Assembly (NCBI RefSeq): GCF_000332815.1
Contig: NZ_AOFD01000027.1
Location: forward strand, 1 to 54,207
Reading direction: 5' to 3'
Origin: Arthrobacter nitrophenolicus
Lineage (GTDB): Bacteria > Actinomycetota > Actinomycetes > Actinomycetales > Micrococcaceae
DNA: 54,207 nt
The number at the start of each line of letters is the position of its first letter. Position 1 is the stretch's first letter. Shown piece by piece: positions 43,912 through 53,361 of this stretch. The translations under genes were made by a program, and so were the position numbers. The notes below the pieces were generated by a model that was not told the origin of the DNA, made no database searches, and was given only the letters and a program-made list of their open reading frames with translations.

Positions 43912-45137
43912 ATGTCCCAGGACGACCCCACCACAGGGCGCGTACCCCTGACGCCGCGCCGGGCGGTTTCCGTCTTCGGCATCAGCGTCGTCGGCTTCAT
44001 GACCGCCAACCTGGTTCCCGTCATGATCGTCGCCCTGACCGGCGAACTCGGCTTTTCGGACACCGAAGCCGGCACCCTGATGACCGGCTCGCTGCTCGCC
44101 TGCGCCGTCGCATGCCTGCTGTCGTCCAGGCTGGCAGCCGGAAAAGGAAGGTACCTGGTGGCGCGCGCCGGTCTGGGGCTTGCCGCGGCAGGTTTCGCAG
44201 CCGCAGCCTTCATCCCGTCCGTTCCCGTCGTCGTCGCCGGCGTCCTGATCGGCGGGCTCGGCGCGGGCGGCGCCGTCTCGGCAGGCGGGGCCGCCCTGGC
44301 GCCCTCCGCAACCCGGACCGCGCCTCGGGCCTCAGCGGCTTCGCCAACCGCGTGATCGTTTCCGTGGTTCTCTTTGTCGTCCCTGTTCTGGGCGCGGGCA
44401 TGGGCAGTGCGTTCGGCCTGCTCGCGGGCCTTGCCCTGGCGGCCCTGTTCACCACCGCCTGGCTGCCGGGCAGCCCCGCCAGTACCACCGACGGGCCGCG
44501 GGCAGCCGCCGCCCCGGGTAAGGGCTCCCGGTCCACGACCCTCGCCGGGCTCGGCCTGCTGGCCTGTTTCGCCCTGTGGGCCCTCAGTGAGGATTCCCTC
44601 TGGGCCGTGGCCGCCACCATGGGCGCCGACCAGGCGCGGCTCGACGAAACCGGCATGGGGCTGGTCCTCAGCCTCTCCACGCTCGGCGGACTCCTCGCCT
44701 CTGGCCTCATCGGGTTGGCCGGGCGCCGGCTGGGCAGGACAGCGCCGCTGGCCGTGGCGCTGGTGGCGGGGGCAGCGTTGAAGATGCTGTCCGGAACAGT
44801 GACCGATCCGGGCCTCTACATGGCAGTGATCATCGCCTGGAACACCATCTACATGCTGGCCTTCATCTACATCGTGGCCACCGCGGCCGCGCTGGACGCC
44901 TCCGGGCGCTGGTCCGCCCCCGTGCTCGGCGTCTACCTGATTGGGTCCTCATTCGCCCCGTTCTTCGGAACGTTCCTCTCGGCTTCGGCGGGGTATGACG
45001 TCCTCGGCTACGTCCTGGCGGGCATGACCCTGGTCCTGGCTGTTCCGCTGATCCTGATCTCCCGCCTGTCCGTCCGGATCGACCGGGAGGCGGTCGGCAA
45101 CCCCCCGACCAACATCAACAAGGCGGCCATCGTCTAA
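43912..45137 (+). pseudogene. MFS transporter, frameshifted
   Basis: Major facilitator superfamily protein, about 12 segments. The first frame from ATG 43912 has RAVSVFGISVVGFMTANLVPV and ends near SAGGAALA. Then the frame breaks; in the next frame the protein continues LRNPDRASGLSGFANRVIVSVV to the end at 45137. One base added between 44300 and 44301 joins them as AALAALRNPDRASG, 408 residues. AAGGAG precedes the start by six bases. Substrate not evident; the next enzymes suggest an amide or guanidino compound. It overlaps the amidohydrolase gene by one base. Confidence 0.83.
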
Positions 45138-46843
45138 TGCCCTGCTCCGACCTGAAGGAAAGCACTCCCTTGCCTGCACGCACGCTGTATACCAACGCCG
45201 CCGTGTTCACCGCCGACGGCGCTCCCGCGGAAGCCTTCGTCGTGGAAGGATCACAGTTCATCCACGTGGGGGACGAAGCCGGTGCCCGCATCGCGGCGGG
45301 GAAAGGCGCTGCGGAAGTGGACCTTGAAGGCCGCTTTGTCCTGCCCGGCTTCGTAGATGCGCACACCCACCTGCTGATGACGGGCCAGGCCCTGCAGAAG
45401 GTCCAGCTGCGGGACGCCGCCAGCCTCGCCGAACTGCAGCAGCGCCTCCGGGACGCTGCTGCGGCCAGCGATGCACCGCGGATCCTCGGCGCCGGCTGGC
45501 TCCACAGCGCCCTCGACGGGCAGCCCCCTACCCGCCAGTTGCTGGATGCAGCGGTCCCGGACCGCCCCGTCTACCTGGACGCCAATGACCTGCACTCCGT
45601 CTGGGTCAACAGTGCGGCCCTGGCGGAACTGGGCATCGACAACGACACCCCGGACCCCATCGGCGGACGCATCGGCCGCGACCCTGGGACGGGCGAGGCT
45701 GACGGGGTGCTGTATGAAACGGCAGTCCAGCAAATCATCTGGCCCGCCCTTGCGGCGCAGGCCACGGACCAGGACCGCGACGCACAGCTGGAGGAGGCCT
45801 TCGCCAACTACCTGGCCGTCGGCGTGACCAGTGCCGTGGACATGGCCGTCCAGGACGACGACCTGGCTGCTTTCCGCCGCGCCATGGAACGCCGGAACGG
45901 CACATTGCCCATCCGGGTCAAGGGCCACCTCCTGGTGGCCCGCCACGAAGCGGAGTCCGACAACCTGGCACAGGTGGCCAAGGCCGCGTGGCTGGCGGCC
46001 GAACTGCACAGTGACTGGCTGCAGATCTGCGGCATCAAGCTGATGGTGGACGGCGTTATCGACAGCTGCACCGCCGCCATGAAGGAGCCGTACGCGGACG
46101 GCAGCAGCGCCGAGCCGGTCTGGGACCGCGCATCGCTGACCCCGGTGGTGATTGCGGCGGACGCCGCAGGGCTGCAGATCGCCCTGCACGCCATCGGCGA
46201 CGAAGCGTCAGACATCGCCCTGGATGCGCTGGAGGAGGCGTACCGCCGCAACGGGCCGCGGGACCGCCGGCACCGCATCGAACACCTGGAAACAGTCACG
46301 GAGGCGAACGTTTCGCGGCTGGCGGCCCTCGGCGTCGTGGCTTCCATGCAGCCCGTCCACGCGGACCCTGCCATCCAGGACACCTGGCGCAGCATGCTGG
46401 GCGACCACCGCTGCGAGCGGGCCTTCCCCTGGACCGAGTTCACGGAGGCCGGCGCCACTCTTGCACTGAGCACCGATGCGCCGACGGCACCGCACCAGCC
46501 GCTGCCCAACATGTACATTGCCGCCACCCGCCGCTCCGCCCTTGACCCCGCACTGGACGCAAACCTTCCCCGCTACGCCCTGAAGCTTGCTGACGCGTTC
46601 TGCCACGCCACCCGGGACGCCGCCTACTCCTGCCGCGCCGAAGACCGCCAGGGCAGGATCGCCGCCGGCTATCTGGCGGACTTCACCGTCCTGGACACCA
46701 ACCCGCTCCAGGCGGACACCGCCGAACTGCTCACCAACTCCACCCGGCTCACCGTTGTGGGCGGCAAGGTGGCGTACGACGCCGGAGTCTCCCCGGCCGG
46801 CCGTCCCGCCGCAGCCGGTGCCCGCGTGGGCCAGCCCGCCTAA
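45137..46843 (+). CDS. Amidohydrolase, YtcJ-like (amidohydrolase 3)
   Basis: Metal-dependent hydrolase of about 568 residues. The N-terminal cap domain is followed by GRFVLPGFVDAHTHLLMTG with the HxH metal pair, AVDMAVQDDD, and ALHAIGDEASDIALDALE with further ligands; the C-terminal STDAPTAPHQPLPNMYIA contains the conserved Asp. ATG 45137 overlaps the MFS stop, while TTG 45170 has a strong AAGGAAAG site and may be the real start. YtcJ-type enzymes hydrolyse amide-like or exocyclic N-acyl bonds, but the substrate is usually unknown. It is in an operon with a deiminase and an amidase. Confidence 0.85.
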   Translation: MPCSDLKESTPLPARTLYTNAAVFTADGAPAEAFVVEGSQFIHVGDEAGARIAAGKGAAEVDLEGRFVLPGFVDAHTHLLMTGQALQKVQLRDAASLAELQQRLRDAAAASDAPRILGAGWLHSALDGQPPTRQLLDAAVPDRPVYLDANDLHSVWVNSAALAELGIDNDTPDPIGGRIGRDPGTGEADGVLYETAVQQIIWPALAAQATDQDRDAQLEEAFANYLAVGVTSAVDMAVQDDDLAAFRRAMERRNGTLPIRVKGHLLVARHEAESDNLAQVAKAAWLAAELHSDWLQICGIKLMVDGVIDSCTAAMKEPYADGSSAEPVWDRASLTPVVIAADAAGLQIALHAIGDEASDIALDALEEAYRRNGPRDRRHRIEHLETVTEANVSRLAALGVVASMQPVHADPAIQDTWRSMLGDHRCERAFPWTEFTEAGATLALSTDAPTAPHQPLPNMYIAATRRSALDPALDANLPRYALKLADAFCHATRDAAYSCRAEDRQGRIAAGYLADFTVLDTNPLQADTAELLTNSTRLTVVGGKVAYDAGVSPAGRPAAAGARVGQPA

Positions 46844-46888
46844 GACATTTCCCCACCACAAGCCAGACCGAAAGACCCAGGAATACCG

Positions 46889-47970
46889 ATGAAACCCGCT
46901 CCCGCCCCCACCGCAGCCGCCACCGAACCGGCACCGGCAACGTCCATGCCCGCTGAATGGGACGCCCACCAGGGCACCTGGATGGCCTTCCCGCCGCCCA
47001 ACGACACCTTCGGCGAAGTAGGAAGTCCAACCCTGGACCGCGCGCGCGCCGCCTGGACCAAGGTGGCCCAGACCATCGCCCGCTACGAACCCGTCACTGT
47101 GGTGGCCGATCCCCGCGATGCCACCGCAGCCCGGGAATGGCTGGGCGACGGCATCACCGTGCTCGAAGTCCCCCTCGATGACGCCTGGCTCCGGGACAGC
47201 GGACCCACCTTCGTGCACCAGCCGGACGGTTCGCTGGCTGCCGTGGACTGGATCTTCAACGGGTGGGGCGCGCAGGAGTGGGCCGCGTGGGACAAGGACC
47301 AGGACGTTGCCCGCACCATCGCGGCGGAGACTTCCGTTCCCGTCAGGTCCAGCTCCCTGGTCAACGAGGGCGGCGGATTCCATGTGGACGGTGAAGGAAC
47401 CGTGCTGTTGACCGAGACCGTCCAGCTTGATCCCGGCCGCAACCCGGGAGCCACCAAGGACTCGGTGGAGGCCGAGATCCATGCCGCGCTGGGCACCACC
47501 AGGGCCATCTGGCTGCCCCGCGGCCTCACCCGCGACTACGACGAGTTCGGCACCCGCGGGCACGTGGACATCGTGGCCGCCTTCGCCGGTCCCGGCACTA
47601 TCCTGCTGCACCGGCAGGACGACCCCTCCCACCCGGACCACGCCGTCTACCTGCAGCTGAAGGCAGCTCTCGCCAGCCAGTTGGATGCGCAGGGACGGCC
47701 CCTCCGGATCATTGACGTCCCCGCCCCCACCACGCTCAAGGACGACGAAGGCTTCGTGGACTGGTCCTACATCAACCACTACGTGGCAAACAACGTGGTG
47801 GTGCTGTGCGCCTTCGATGATCCCAACGACGCCATCGCCGCCGGCATCCTGGAGCGTGCCTACCCCGGCCGCACCGTGGAACTGGTGGACGCCCGCGACA
47901 TCTTCGCCTTCGGCGGCGGCATCCACTGCATCACCCAGCAGCAGCCGGCAGCGCGGGAGGTGCGGCATGA
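46889..47970 (+). pseudogene. aguA: Agmatine deiminase-like enzyme (ADI/PAD fold), 3' end disturbed
   Basis: Agmatine deiminase hydrolyses agmatine to N-carbamoylputrescine and ammonia. The family blocks are PAEWDAHQGTWMAFP, DDAWLRDSGPTFV (catalytic Asp), GHVDIVAAF (catalytic His) and the C-terminal GGGIHCITQQQPA (catalytic Cys). The normal end comes a few residues after QQQPA. In the sequence as given the frame instead runs on into the next gene. One base added near 47950 would end the protein at the TGA at 47968-47970, overlapping the amidase ATG (360 residues). The enzyme itself looks intact; substrate could be another guanidine compound. Confidence 0.82.
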
Positions 47971-49724
47971 GGCTCGCCGAAACAGCCGGCACACCGGCAC
48001 AAAGGCCCGCTTCGACGTCGTCGAGGCCTCCATCAGTGAACTCCGTGAGGCACTGGAGTCGGGGGAGGTCACCAGCGAGGAACTGGTGCGGCTGTACCTG
48101 GCGCGGATCGAGAAGTATGACTGCTCCGGAATACATCTGAATGCGCTGGTGGTGATGAACCCGGACGCCCTCGCCGACGCCAAGGCATCCGACGATCGCC
48201 GCGCCCGGAACGCCACCCTGGGACCCCTGGACGGCATCCCCTACACCGCAAAGGACAGCTACCAGGCCCGCGGCCTCACGGTGGCCGCCGGATCTCCCGC
48301 CTTCAAGGACCTGGTGGCCCAGAAGGACGCCTTCACCATTGAACGGCTGCGCGCCGGGGGTGCCGTCCTGATCGGGCTGACCAACATGCCGCCCATGGCC
48401 AACGGAGGTATGCAGCGCGGCGTATACGGCCGCGCCGAAAGCCCGTACAACGCGGACTACCTCACCGCCGCCTTCGCCTCCGGGTCCTCCAACGGCTCCG
48501 GCACGGCCACGGCCGCCAGCTTCGCCGCCTTCGGGCTCGCGGAGGAAACCTGGTCATCAGGCCGGGCGCCGGCGTCGAACAACGCCCTCTGCGCCTACAC
48601 CCCCTCACGCGGCGTGATCTCCGTCCGGGGCAACTGGCCGCTGGTCCCCACCATGGACGTGGTGGTGCCGCACACCCGGACCATGGACGACCTGCTGGAG
48701 GTCCTGGACGCCGTGGTGGCGGACGACGCGCAGACCCGGGGCGACTTCTGGCGGGTCCAGCAGTGGGTGCCGGTTCCCAAGGCCTCCGAGGTGCGGCCGG
48801 CCTCCTACCTGGAGCTCGCGGTCCCGGACAGCGCAGCCGCCAGGGGTGTGCTCGCCGGCAAGCGGCTGGGGATCCCCCGGATGTACATCAACGCGGACCC
48901 GGAGGCCGGAACAGCACCCGCCGGCGGGATCGGCGGCCCCACCGGGCAGCGCATCGAAACCCGGCAGTCCTTCATCGAGCTGTGGAACGCCGCGCGGCGA
49001 GACCTGGAAGCCGCCGCGCCCACGTCGTCGAGGTCGACTTCCCGGTGGTGTCCAACTATGAGGGCGACCGCCCCGGCGCGCCCACCATCGCCACCCGCGG
49101 CCTGGTGTCGCCGGACTACCTGCGCCGCGAAATCGTGGACCTCTCCGCCTGGTCATGGCACGACTTCCTCGACGCCAACGGGGACCCGCACCTGAACCGG
49201 CTGGCCGACGTCGACGGTGCCGCCATCTTCCCCGCTCCGGACGGTTCCCTGCCGGACCGGTACGACGGGTTCGACGACGACATCAGCGACTACCCCGCCT
49301 GGATCCGGAAGCACGGGGTCCCCTCCCTCGCGGACATCCCCCACCTCGAAGAAGGCTGAAGGGGCTAGAGGAAACGCGGCGGGTGGACCTGGAAGAGTGG
49401 ATGGACGGGCTTGGCCTGGACGCCGTCGTCTTCCCGGCAGTCGCGGACATCGGCCGGGCGGACGCAGACGTCAACGAAGCTTCGGCTGACCTCGCCTGGC
49501 GCAACGGCGTGTGGGTGGCCAACGGGAACCTGGTGCCCCGGCACCTCGGCATCCCCACGGTCACAGTACCTATGGGACTGGCACCGGACATCGCCATGCC
49601 GGTTGGCCTCACCTTCGCCGGCAAGGCGTACAGCGATTCGGCACTGCTGCACCTGGCCGCGGCCTTCGAGGCCACCGGCAGCCGACGCGTCCCGCCGCCG
49701 CGCACCCCTGCCGCTGGCGCCTGA
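47967..49724 (+). pseudogene. Amidase-signature enzyme, three one-base frameshifts
   Basis: Amidase signature family hydrolase. Ribosome site GGGAGG precedes ATG 47967. The start MRLAETAGTPAQRPA is in one frame and the rest of the N-terminal half in another (join at 48010/48011): catalytic Lys in DGIPYTAKDSYQ, cis-Ser in GSSNGSGTA, nucleophile Ser in the following SSGRAPAS segment. Two further breaks occur at 49017/49018 (before HVVEVDFPVVSNYEGDRPG) and 49355/49356 (EEG to LKGLEETRR). The last part, GLDAVVFPAVADIGRA and GIPTVTVPMGLAP, ends at 49724. With three bases added the product is 586 residues. Probably acts on an amide or carbamoyl product of the preceding deiminase. Confidence 0.8.
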
Positions 49725-49849
49725 TCTCCTGGCATCACCCCCGGAAACGGATATTCTGGAGGCAGTGATCTTCATATCCTGCCTGTGACCCGCAGCCTCC
49801 GCTGCTTCCTCCCGTCGCTCCCCTTCGGAGCGGTGATTCCGCGTGCCCC

Positions 49850-49879
49850 GGAGGGGAACTCCACGACGAGTTCCCCTCC
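49850..49879. terminator. Perfect hairpin between amidase and pentapeptide gene
   Basis: GGAGGGGAACTC and GAGTTCCCCTCC make a 12-bp stem with a 6-base loop, about 125 bases after the amidase stop and 40 bases before the next start. There is no T-run, so it could end transcription with help or form a leader structure. Confidence 0.5.
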
Positions 49880-49917
49880 TCCCCACACCCCAACCGGAAC
49901 CATCGTCGGGAGACACC

Positions 49918-50781
49918 ATGAACATCCTGCCCCCGGGCACCACCGCCCCGGTCCCAGATCAGAATCGGCTGCGGGCTGACTGCTCACGCTGCTTCGCGCT
50001 GTGCTGTACAGCCTTCGGCTTTACCCGCTCGGCGGACTTTGCCATCGACAAACCGCCGGCCTCGCCGTGCCCCAACCTCGGGGCGGACTTCTCCTGCACC
50101 ATCCATGACCGGCTGCGGCCCCGCGGCTTCCGGGGCTGCACTGTCTTTGACTGCTTCGGTGCCGGCCAGGCAGTCAGCCAGGGCCTGTTCCAGGGTGTCA
50201 GCTGGCGTGCCAGCCCGCAGTCCGGGCCTGCCATGTTCGGGGCCTTCAAGATCATGAAGCAGCTGCATGAGATGCTCTGGCACCTGGCCGGGGCCGAGGC
50301 ACGGGTGTTCAGCCCGGACACTGCTGCCGAGGTGCGGGAACTGCGGGAGGAGCTGGCCTCCGCGGCGGACGGAACCCTCCAGGACCTGCTGGACCTTGAC
50401 CTCGACGTCCTTCACGGCCGGGCCCGCGATGTGCTGGGTGAGGTCAGCGCGGAAATCCGGGCCGGCTATTTCGCCGCGGACGGTGATCCCGGGGCCGGCC
50501 GGCTGCATGCCGGTGCCGACCTGGCGGGTGCCCGTCTGCGCGGCGGCCGGTTGTGCGGGGCGGACCTGCGCGGCGCCTGCCTCATCGGGGCCGACCTCCG
50601 CGACACCGATCTCGCGGGCGTGGACCTGCTGGGTGCGGACCTGCGCGATGCAAGGCTCGACGGCGCCAACCTCACCAGCGCACTGTTCCTCACCCAGGCG
50701 CAGGTCAGCGCTGCCCGGGGAACCCTCGCCACGCTGCTCCCGCCGGTGCTGGCCCATCCCGACCATTGGAAGGGGTCCTGA
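49918..50781 (+). CDS. Cys-rich metal-binding and pentapeptide-repeat protein
   Basis: A 287-residue protein with two parts. Residues about 20-80 form a cysteine-rich module, CSRCFALCC, then PCPNLGADFSCTIHDRL and GFRGCTVFDCFGAGQ, like YkgJ-type zinc or iron-binding domains. The C-terminal part is a right-handed pentapeptide beta-helix (A[D/N]LxG pattern): ADLAGARLRG, GADLRGACLIGADLRDTDL, GADLRDARLDGANLTSALF. Such helices often mimic DNA or act in metal/stress responses. No signal. GGGAG precedes ATG 49918. Function unknown; the arrangement recurs in actinobacteria. Confidence 0.8.
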   Translation: MNILPPGTTAPVPDQNRLRADCSRCFALCCTAFGFTRSADFAIDKPPASPCPNLGADFSCTIHDRLRPRGFRGCTVFDCFGAGQAVSQGLFQGVSWRASPQSGPAMFGAFKIMKQLHEMLWHLAGAEARVFSPDTAAEVRELREELASAADGTLQDLLDLDLDVLHGRARDVLGEVSAEIRAGYFAADGDPGAGRLHAGADLAGARLRGGRLCGADLRGACLIGADLRDTDLAGVDLLGADLRDARLDGANLTSALFLTQAQVSAARGTLATLLPPVLAHPDHWKGS

Positions 50782-50813
50782 TCCCCGGCGGGGCGGACGG
50801 GCTGCTGTCCGCC

Positions 50814-50842
50814 TTGACACCGCGATTGTTAGCGCTGACAGT
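50814..50842 (+). promoter_or_regulatory. Promoter with LacI-type operator before the alditol oxidase gene
   Basis: TTGACA at 50814-50819 is a good -35 box; TGACAG at 50837-50842 is a poor -10. TGTTAGCGCTGACA (50827-50840) is a near-perfect palindrome of the TGTTAGCGCTAACA type used by LacI-family repressors in actinobacteria, and covers the promoter. Confidence 0.6.
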
Positions 50843-50878
50843 GGAGGGAGCCATCCCCGCCGACCGAAAGCCGACTTT

Positions 50879-52135
50879 ATGAAGAACTGGGCAGGAAACC
50901 TCGACTACTCATCCCGTGAGGTGCAGCGGCCCGGGTCCGTGGCCGAACTGGCCGAGGTTGTTGCCCGGTCGCCCCGGGTGAAGGCGCTGGGGTCCCGGCA
51001 CTCCTTCAACACGGTGGGCGACACGGATGGCGTGCACGTTCTGCTGGACGCCCTGCCCCGGCAGATCGAGCCCGATTCGGCGAAAGCCACCGTCCGCGTC
51101 AGCGGCGGCGTCAGTTACGGCGAGCTGTGCCGGACGCTGGAAAGGCGGGGCCTGGCCATCCATAACCTGGCTTCCCTGCCGCACATTTCGGTGGCGGGCG
51201 CGGTGCAGACCGGCACGCACGGGTCCGGCGTCGGCAACCAGTCCCTGGCGGGCGCCGTCCAGACCATCGAGCTGGTCCGGCCCGGCGGCGACGTGGCCAC
51301 CCTGTCCCGCGGGGACGGCGACGAGTTCCTGGCCGCCGTGGTGGGATTGGGGGCATTCGGCGTCGTCACCGGCCTGGAACTGTCCGTCCGGCCCAGCTTC
51401 CGGATGCGCCAGCGGGTGCTCGAGGACCTGCCGTGGGACCGCGCACTGGAAAACTTTCCGGCCCTGGTGTCCAGCGCCTACAGCGTAAGCCTCTTCACCA
51501 ACTATGCCGGCGACGCCATCAGCCAGGTCTGGCTCAAGGCTCTCGACGAGGAACCGCCCCTGGCCGGCCTCTTCGGTGCTACGGCCGCCGCCCGGCCCCG
51601 GCACCCGCTGCCGGACATGTCCGCGGAAAACTGCACGCCGCAGATGGATGAGCCCGGCCCCTGGCTGGACCGGCTGCCGCACTTCCGCCACGAGTTCACG
51701 CCCAGCAAGGGCGAGGAGCTGCAAAGCGAATTCATCCTTCCGCTGGAGCACGCACCCGCCGCCATCGAGGCGGTGCGGGGGCTCGCAGACAAGCTGGCAC
51801 CCCTGCTGTTCGTCTCGGAGATCCGCACCGGCGCGGCCGACGATTTCTGGCTCAGCCCGTTCTACCGCCAACAGAGCGCCGCCCTGCACTTCACCTGGAA
51901 GCCCCTGCAGCCGGAGGTGGAGGCCCTCCTTCCCGAACTCGAGGACCGGCTCCGTCCCTTCGGGGCCCGCCCGCACTGGGGCAAGCTGTTCTCACCCGCC
52001 GGCCATGACTGGGAGCAGCTGTACCCCCGCTTTGCAGGGTTCCGCTCGCTGGCGGCAGCGCACGATCCTGACGGAAAGTTCCGGAACGGGCTGCTGGACA
52101 CCGTACTCGGGGTGCCGGCGGCCAGCCCGCGCTGA
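50879..52135 (+). CDS. Alditol oxidase-like FAD oxidoreductase
   Basis: VAO/PCMH-type flavoenzyme of 418 residues. The N-terminal FAD domain has NWAGNLDY, RVKALGSRHSFN (the His that binds FAD covalently in alditol oxidases), NLASLPHISVAGAVQTGTHGSG, and the C-terminal ALO-type domain, PHWGKLF. This resembles Streptomyces alditol (xylitol/sorbitol) oxidase and L-gulono/D-arabinono-lactone oxidases. It would oxidise a sugar alcohol to the aldose with hydrogen peroxide. A LacI-type operator in its promoter supports a sugar-responsive control. ATG 50879; the ribosome site is weak. Confidence 0.85.
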   Translation: MKNWAGNLDYSSREVQRPGSVAELAEVVARSPRVKALGSRHSFNTVGDTDGVHVLLDALPRQIEPDSAKATVRVSGGVSYGELCRTLERRGLAIHNLASLPHISVAGAVQTGTHGSGVGNQSLAGAVQTIELVRPGGDVATLSRGDGDEFLAAVVGLGAFGVVTGLELSVRPSFRMRQRVLEDLPWDRALENFPALVSSAYSVSLFTNYAGDAISQVWLKALDEEPPLAGLFGATAAARPRHPLPDMSAENCTPQMDEPGPWLDRLPHFRHEFTPSKGEELQSEFILPLEHAPAAIEAVRGLADKLAPLLFVSEIRTGAADDFWLSPFYRQQSAALHFTWKPLQPEVEALLPELEDRLRPFGARPHWGKLFSPAGHDWEQLYPRFAGFRSLAAAHDPDGKFRNGLLDTVLGVPAASPR

Positions 52136-52181
52136 TTTTGCCCGCTCGGGGCGGCGGCGGAGCAGCGGCTAGGCTTGAAGC

Positions 52182-52517
52182 ATGAAACGCCGCCTCGCCG
52201 CCCTGTCCGCCGTCCCCCTGATGCTGCTGCTTGCCGGCTGCGGTGCCGTGGAGGAAGCTGCCACCGATGCCGCCAACGATGCCGCGTCTAAAGTTGCCAC
52301 GGCGGCCGCGGACGAAGTGAACCGGCAGATCTGTGCCGTGGTCCAGGACGGACTGGTGAGCGTGGAGGACAAGCAGGTCCTTGCCGGGTTGGTTTCTGCA
52401 GCCCGCACGGCAGGGGTTCCCGCGGAAATTACGACGCCGCTGGGCGAGATTGCGGAGGCCGGCGACCAGGTGCCGCAAGAGTCCGTCGAGGCATTGAAGG
52501 ACGCCTGCCCGGCTTAG
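52182..52517 (+). CDS. Small lipoprotein, unknown function (111 aa)
   Basis: Signal with basic KRR and lipobox LAGC near residue 20, so it is lipid-anchored outside. The mature part is helical, alanine-rich (EEAATDAANDAASKVATAAADEV), with a conserved Cys pair: CAVVQDGLV and the final DACPA. I know similar small actinobacterial lipoproteins without a function. It follows the alditol oxidase after 46 bases and abuts the convergent marR gene. Confidence 0.75.
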   Translation: MKRRLAALSAVPLMLLLAGCGAVEEAATDAANDAASKVATAAADEVNRQICAVVQDGLVSVEDKQVLAGLVSAARTAGVPAEITTPLGEIAEAGDQVPQESVEALKDACPA

Positions 52518-53102
52518 CTAGTCTTTCCGCTCGGGGTCCACGGCCCTAGCCGGCTGCGCATCGGACTGTGGCTCCTGGGCCAATTCCTCGCCCGGCCCGC
52601 GCCGGCCCCCAGTCTTGGGCGTGTGCGGCCGCCGCGTCCGGTGGTCCGGCGCCACGAAGGGGAGCACTTCCGGATGCCGGTTTGCCGGCAGCGCGCTGAC
52701 GAACTTGGTCAGCTCGTCCTGCAGCACTTTCCAGCCAATGCTGGGGTCATCCGGGTAGGCATTGATCTCGGCATGCCGGGCCGATTCCAGTGCCGTGCGT
52801 CCGGCTTCGGTGAGTTCGACTTTGAGCTGCCGGCGGTCTGTTGCCTGCCGCGTCCTGGTGATATGCCCCGCTGCTTCCAGCCGGGTAAGGATCCGGCCAA
52901 GCGTCTGGCTTTGCACCCGAATGGCGTCGGCCAGCTGCTCCTGGTTCAGCGGGCCCGGGGCCAGGCCCTCCAATGCAATAACGGCAGCCCTCGTCAGGCC
53001 CAAGTGAGCCAGCGCATCATCCTGCCGCCTTTGGACCAGCCGCGCCGCCAACGTGATGAGGCGGTAGCTGTTCCGGGCGTCGGGATCAAGGTTGCTCGTC
53101 AT
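52518..53102 (-). CDS. MarR-family transcriptional regulator
   Basis: A 194-residue MarR protein. The winged helix is in LTRAAVIALEGLAPGPLNQEQLADAIRVQSQTLGRILTRLEAAGHI in order, with the wing TRQATDRRQLKVELTEAGR. A basic, proline-rich C-terminal extension of about 50 residues is unlike most MarR proteins. ATG 53102 is preceded by AGGAAGG; TTG 53129 is the alternative. Several TTAGTA/TACTAA-like palindromes upstream are probably its own operators. It faces the gene at 53362. Confidence 0.86.
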   Translation of the reverse strand: MTSNLDPDARNSYRLITLAARLVQRRQDDALAHLGLTRAAVIALEGLAPGPLNQEQLADAIRVQSQTLGRILTRLEAAGHITRTRQATDRRQLKVELTEAGRTALESARHAEINAYPDDPSIGWKVLQDELTKFVSALPANRHPEVLPFVAPDHRTRRPHTPKTGGRRGPGEELAQEPQSDAQPARAVDPERKD

Positions 53103-53164
53103 CGGCCATGGCCTTCCTGTAGGTGGCAATAGGCTGCTGCACTTGCTTCTCTACGGTCCTACAA

Positions 53165-53307
53165 TAAGCATGCTTAGCATCAAATTCGCAAGTAGGCTTA
53201 CTATCCTCCCACGTCCCGGCCGCGCAAAATCACAAGCGCTTGCCGCTGCCCCTTGCGCATCAAAAGGGAAGTGTGCTTAGTATCTAGTTAGTAACCATGC
53301 TTACTAA
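53165..53307. promoter_or_regulatory. Cluster of four related palindromes in the marR control region
   Basis: TAAGCATGCTTA (53165-53176) and AGTAGGCTTACT (53191-53202) are the marR-proximal pair. A degenerate AAGTGTGCTTAGTAT lies at about 53270-53283, and TTAGTA-8 bases-TACTAA at 53288-53307. All share GCTTA and AGTA/TACT elements, so one dimeric regulator, most likely the adjacent MarR, could bind several. They cover the promoters of both marR and the divergent gene. Confidence 0.6.
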
Positions 53308-53361
53308 TCGCCAGCACTGCTGGTTCTTGATCGCCAGCTAACCCTTGAGAAAGAGAGCCCG

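Noticed and set aside
46208..48136. Open frame of 642 codons on the reverse strand
   Set aside because: Opposite strand of the amidohydrolase and deiminase; composition is Gly/Val/Asp-rich antisense of high-GC coding DNA, with no family motif.
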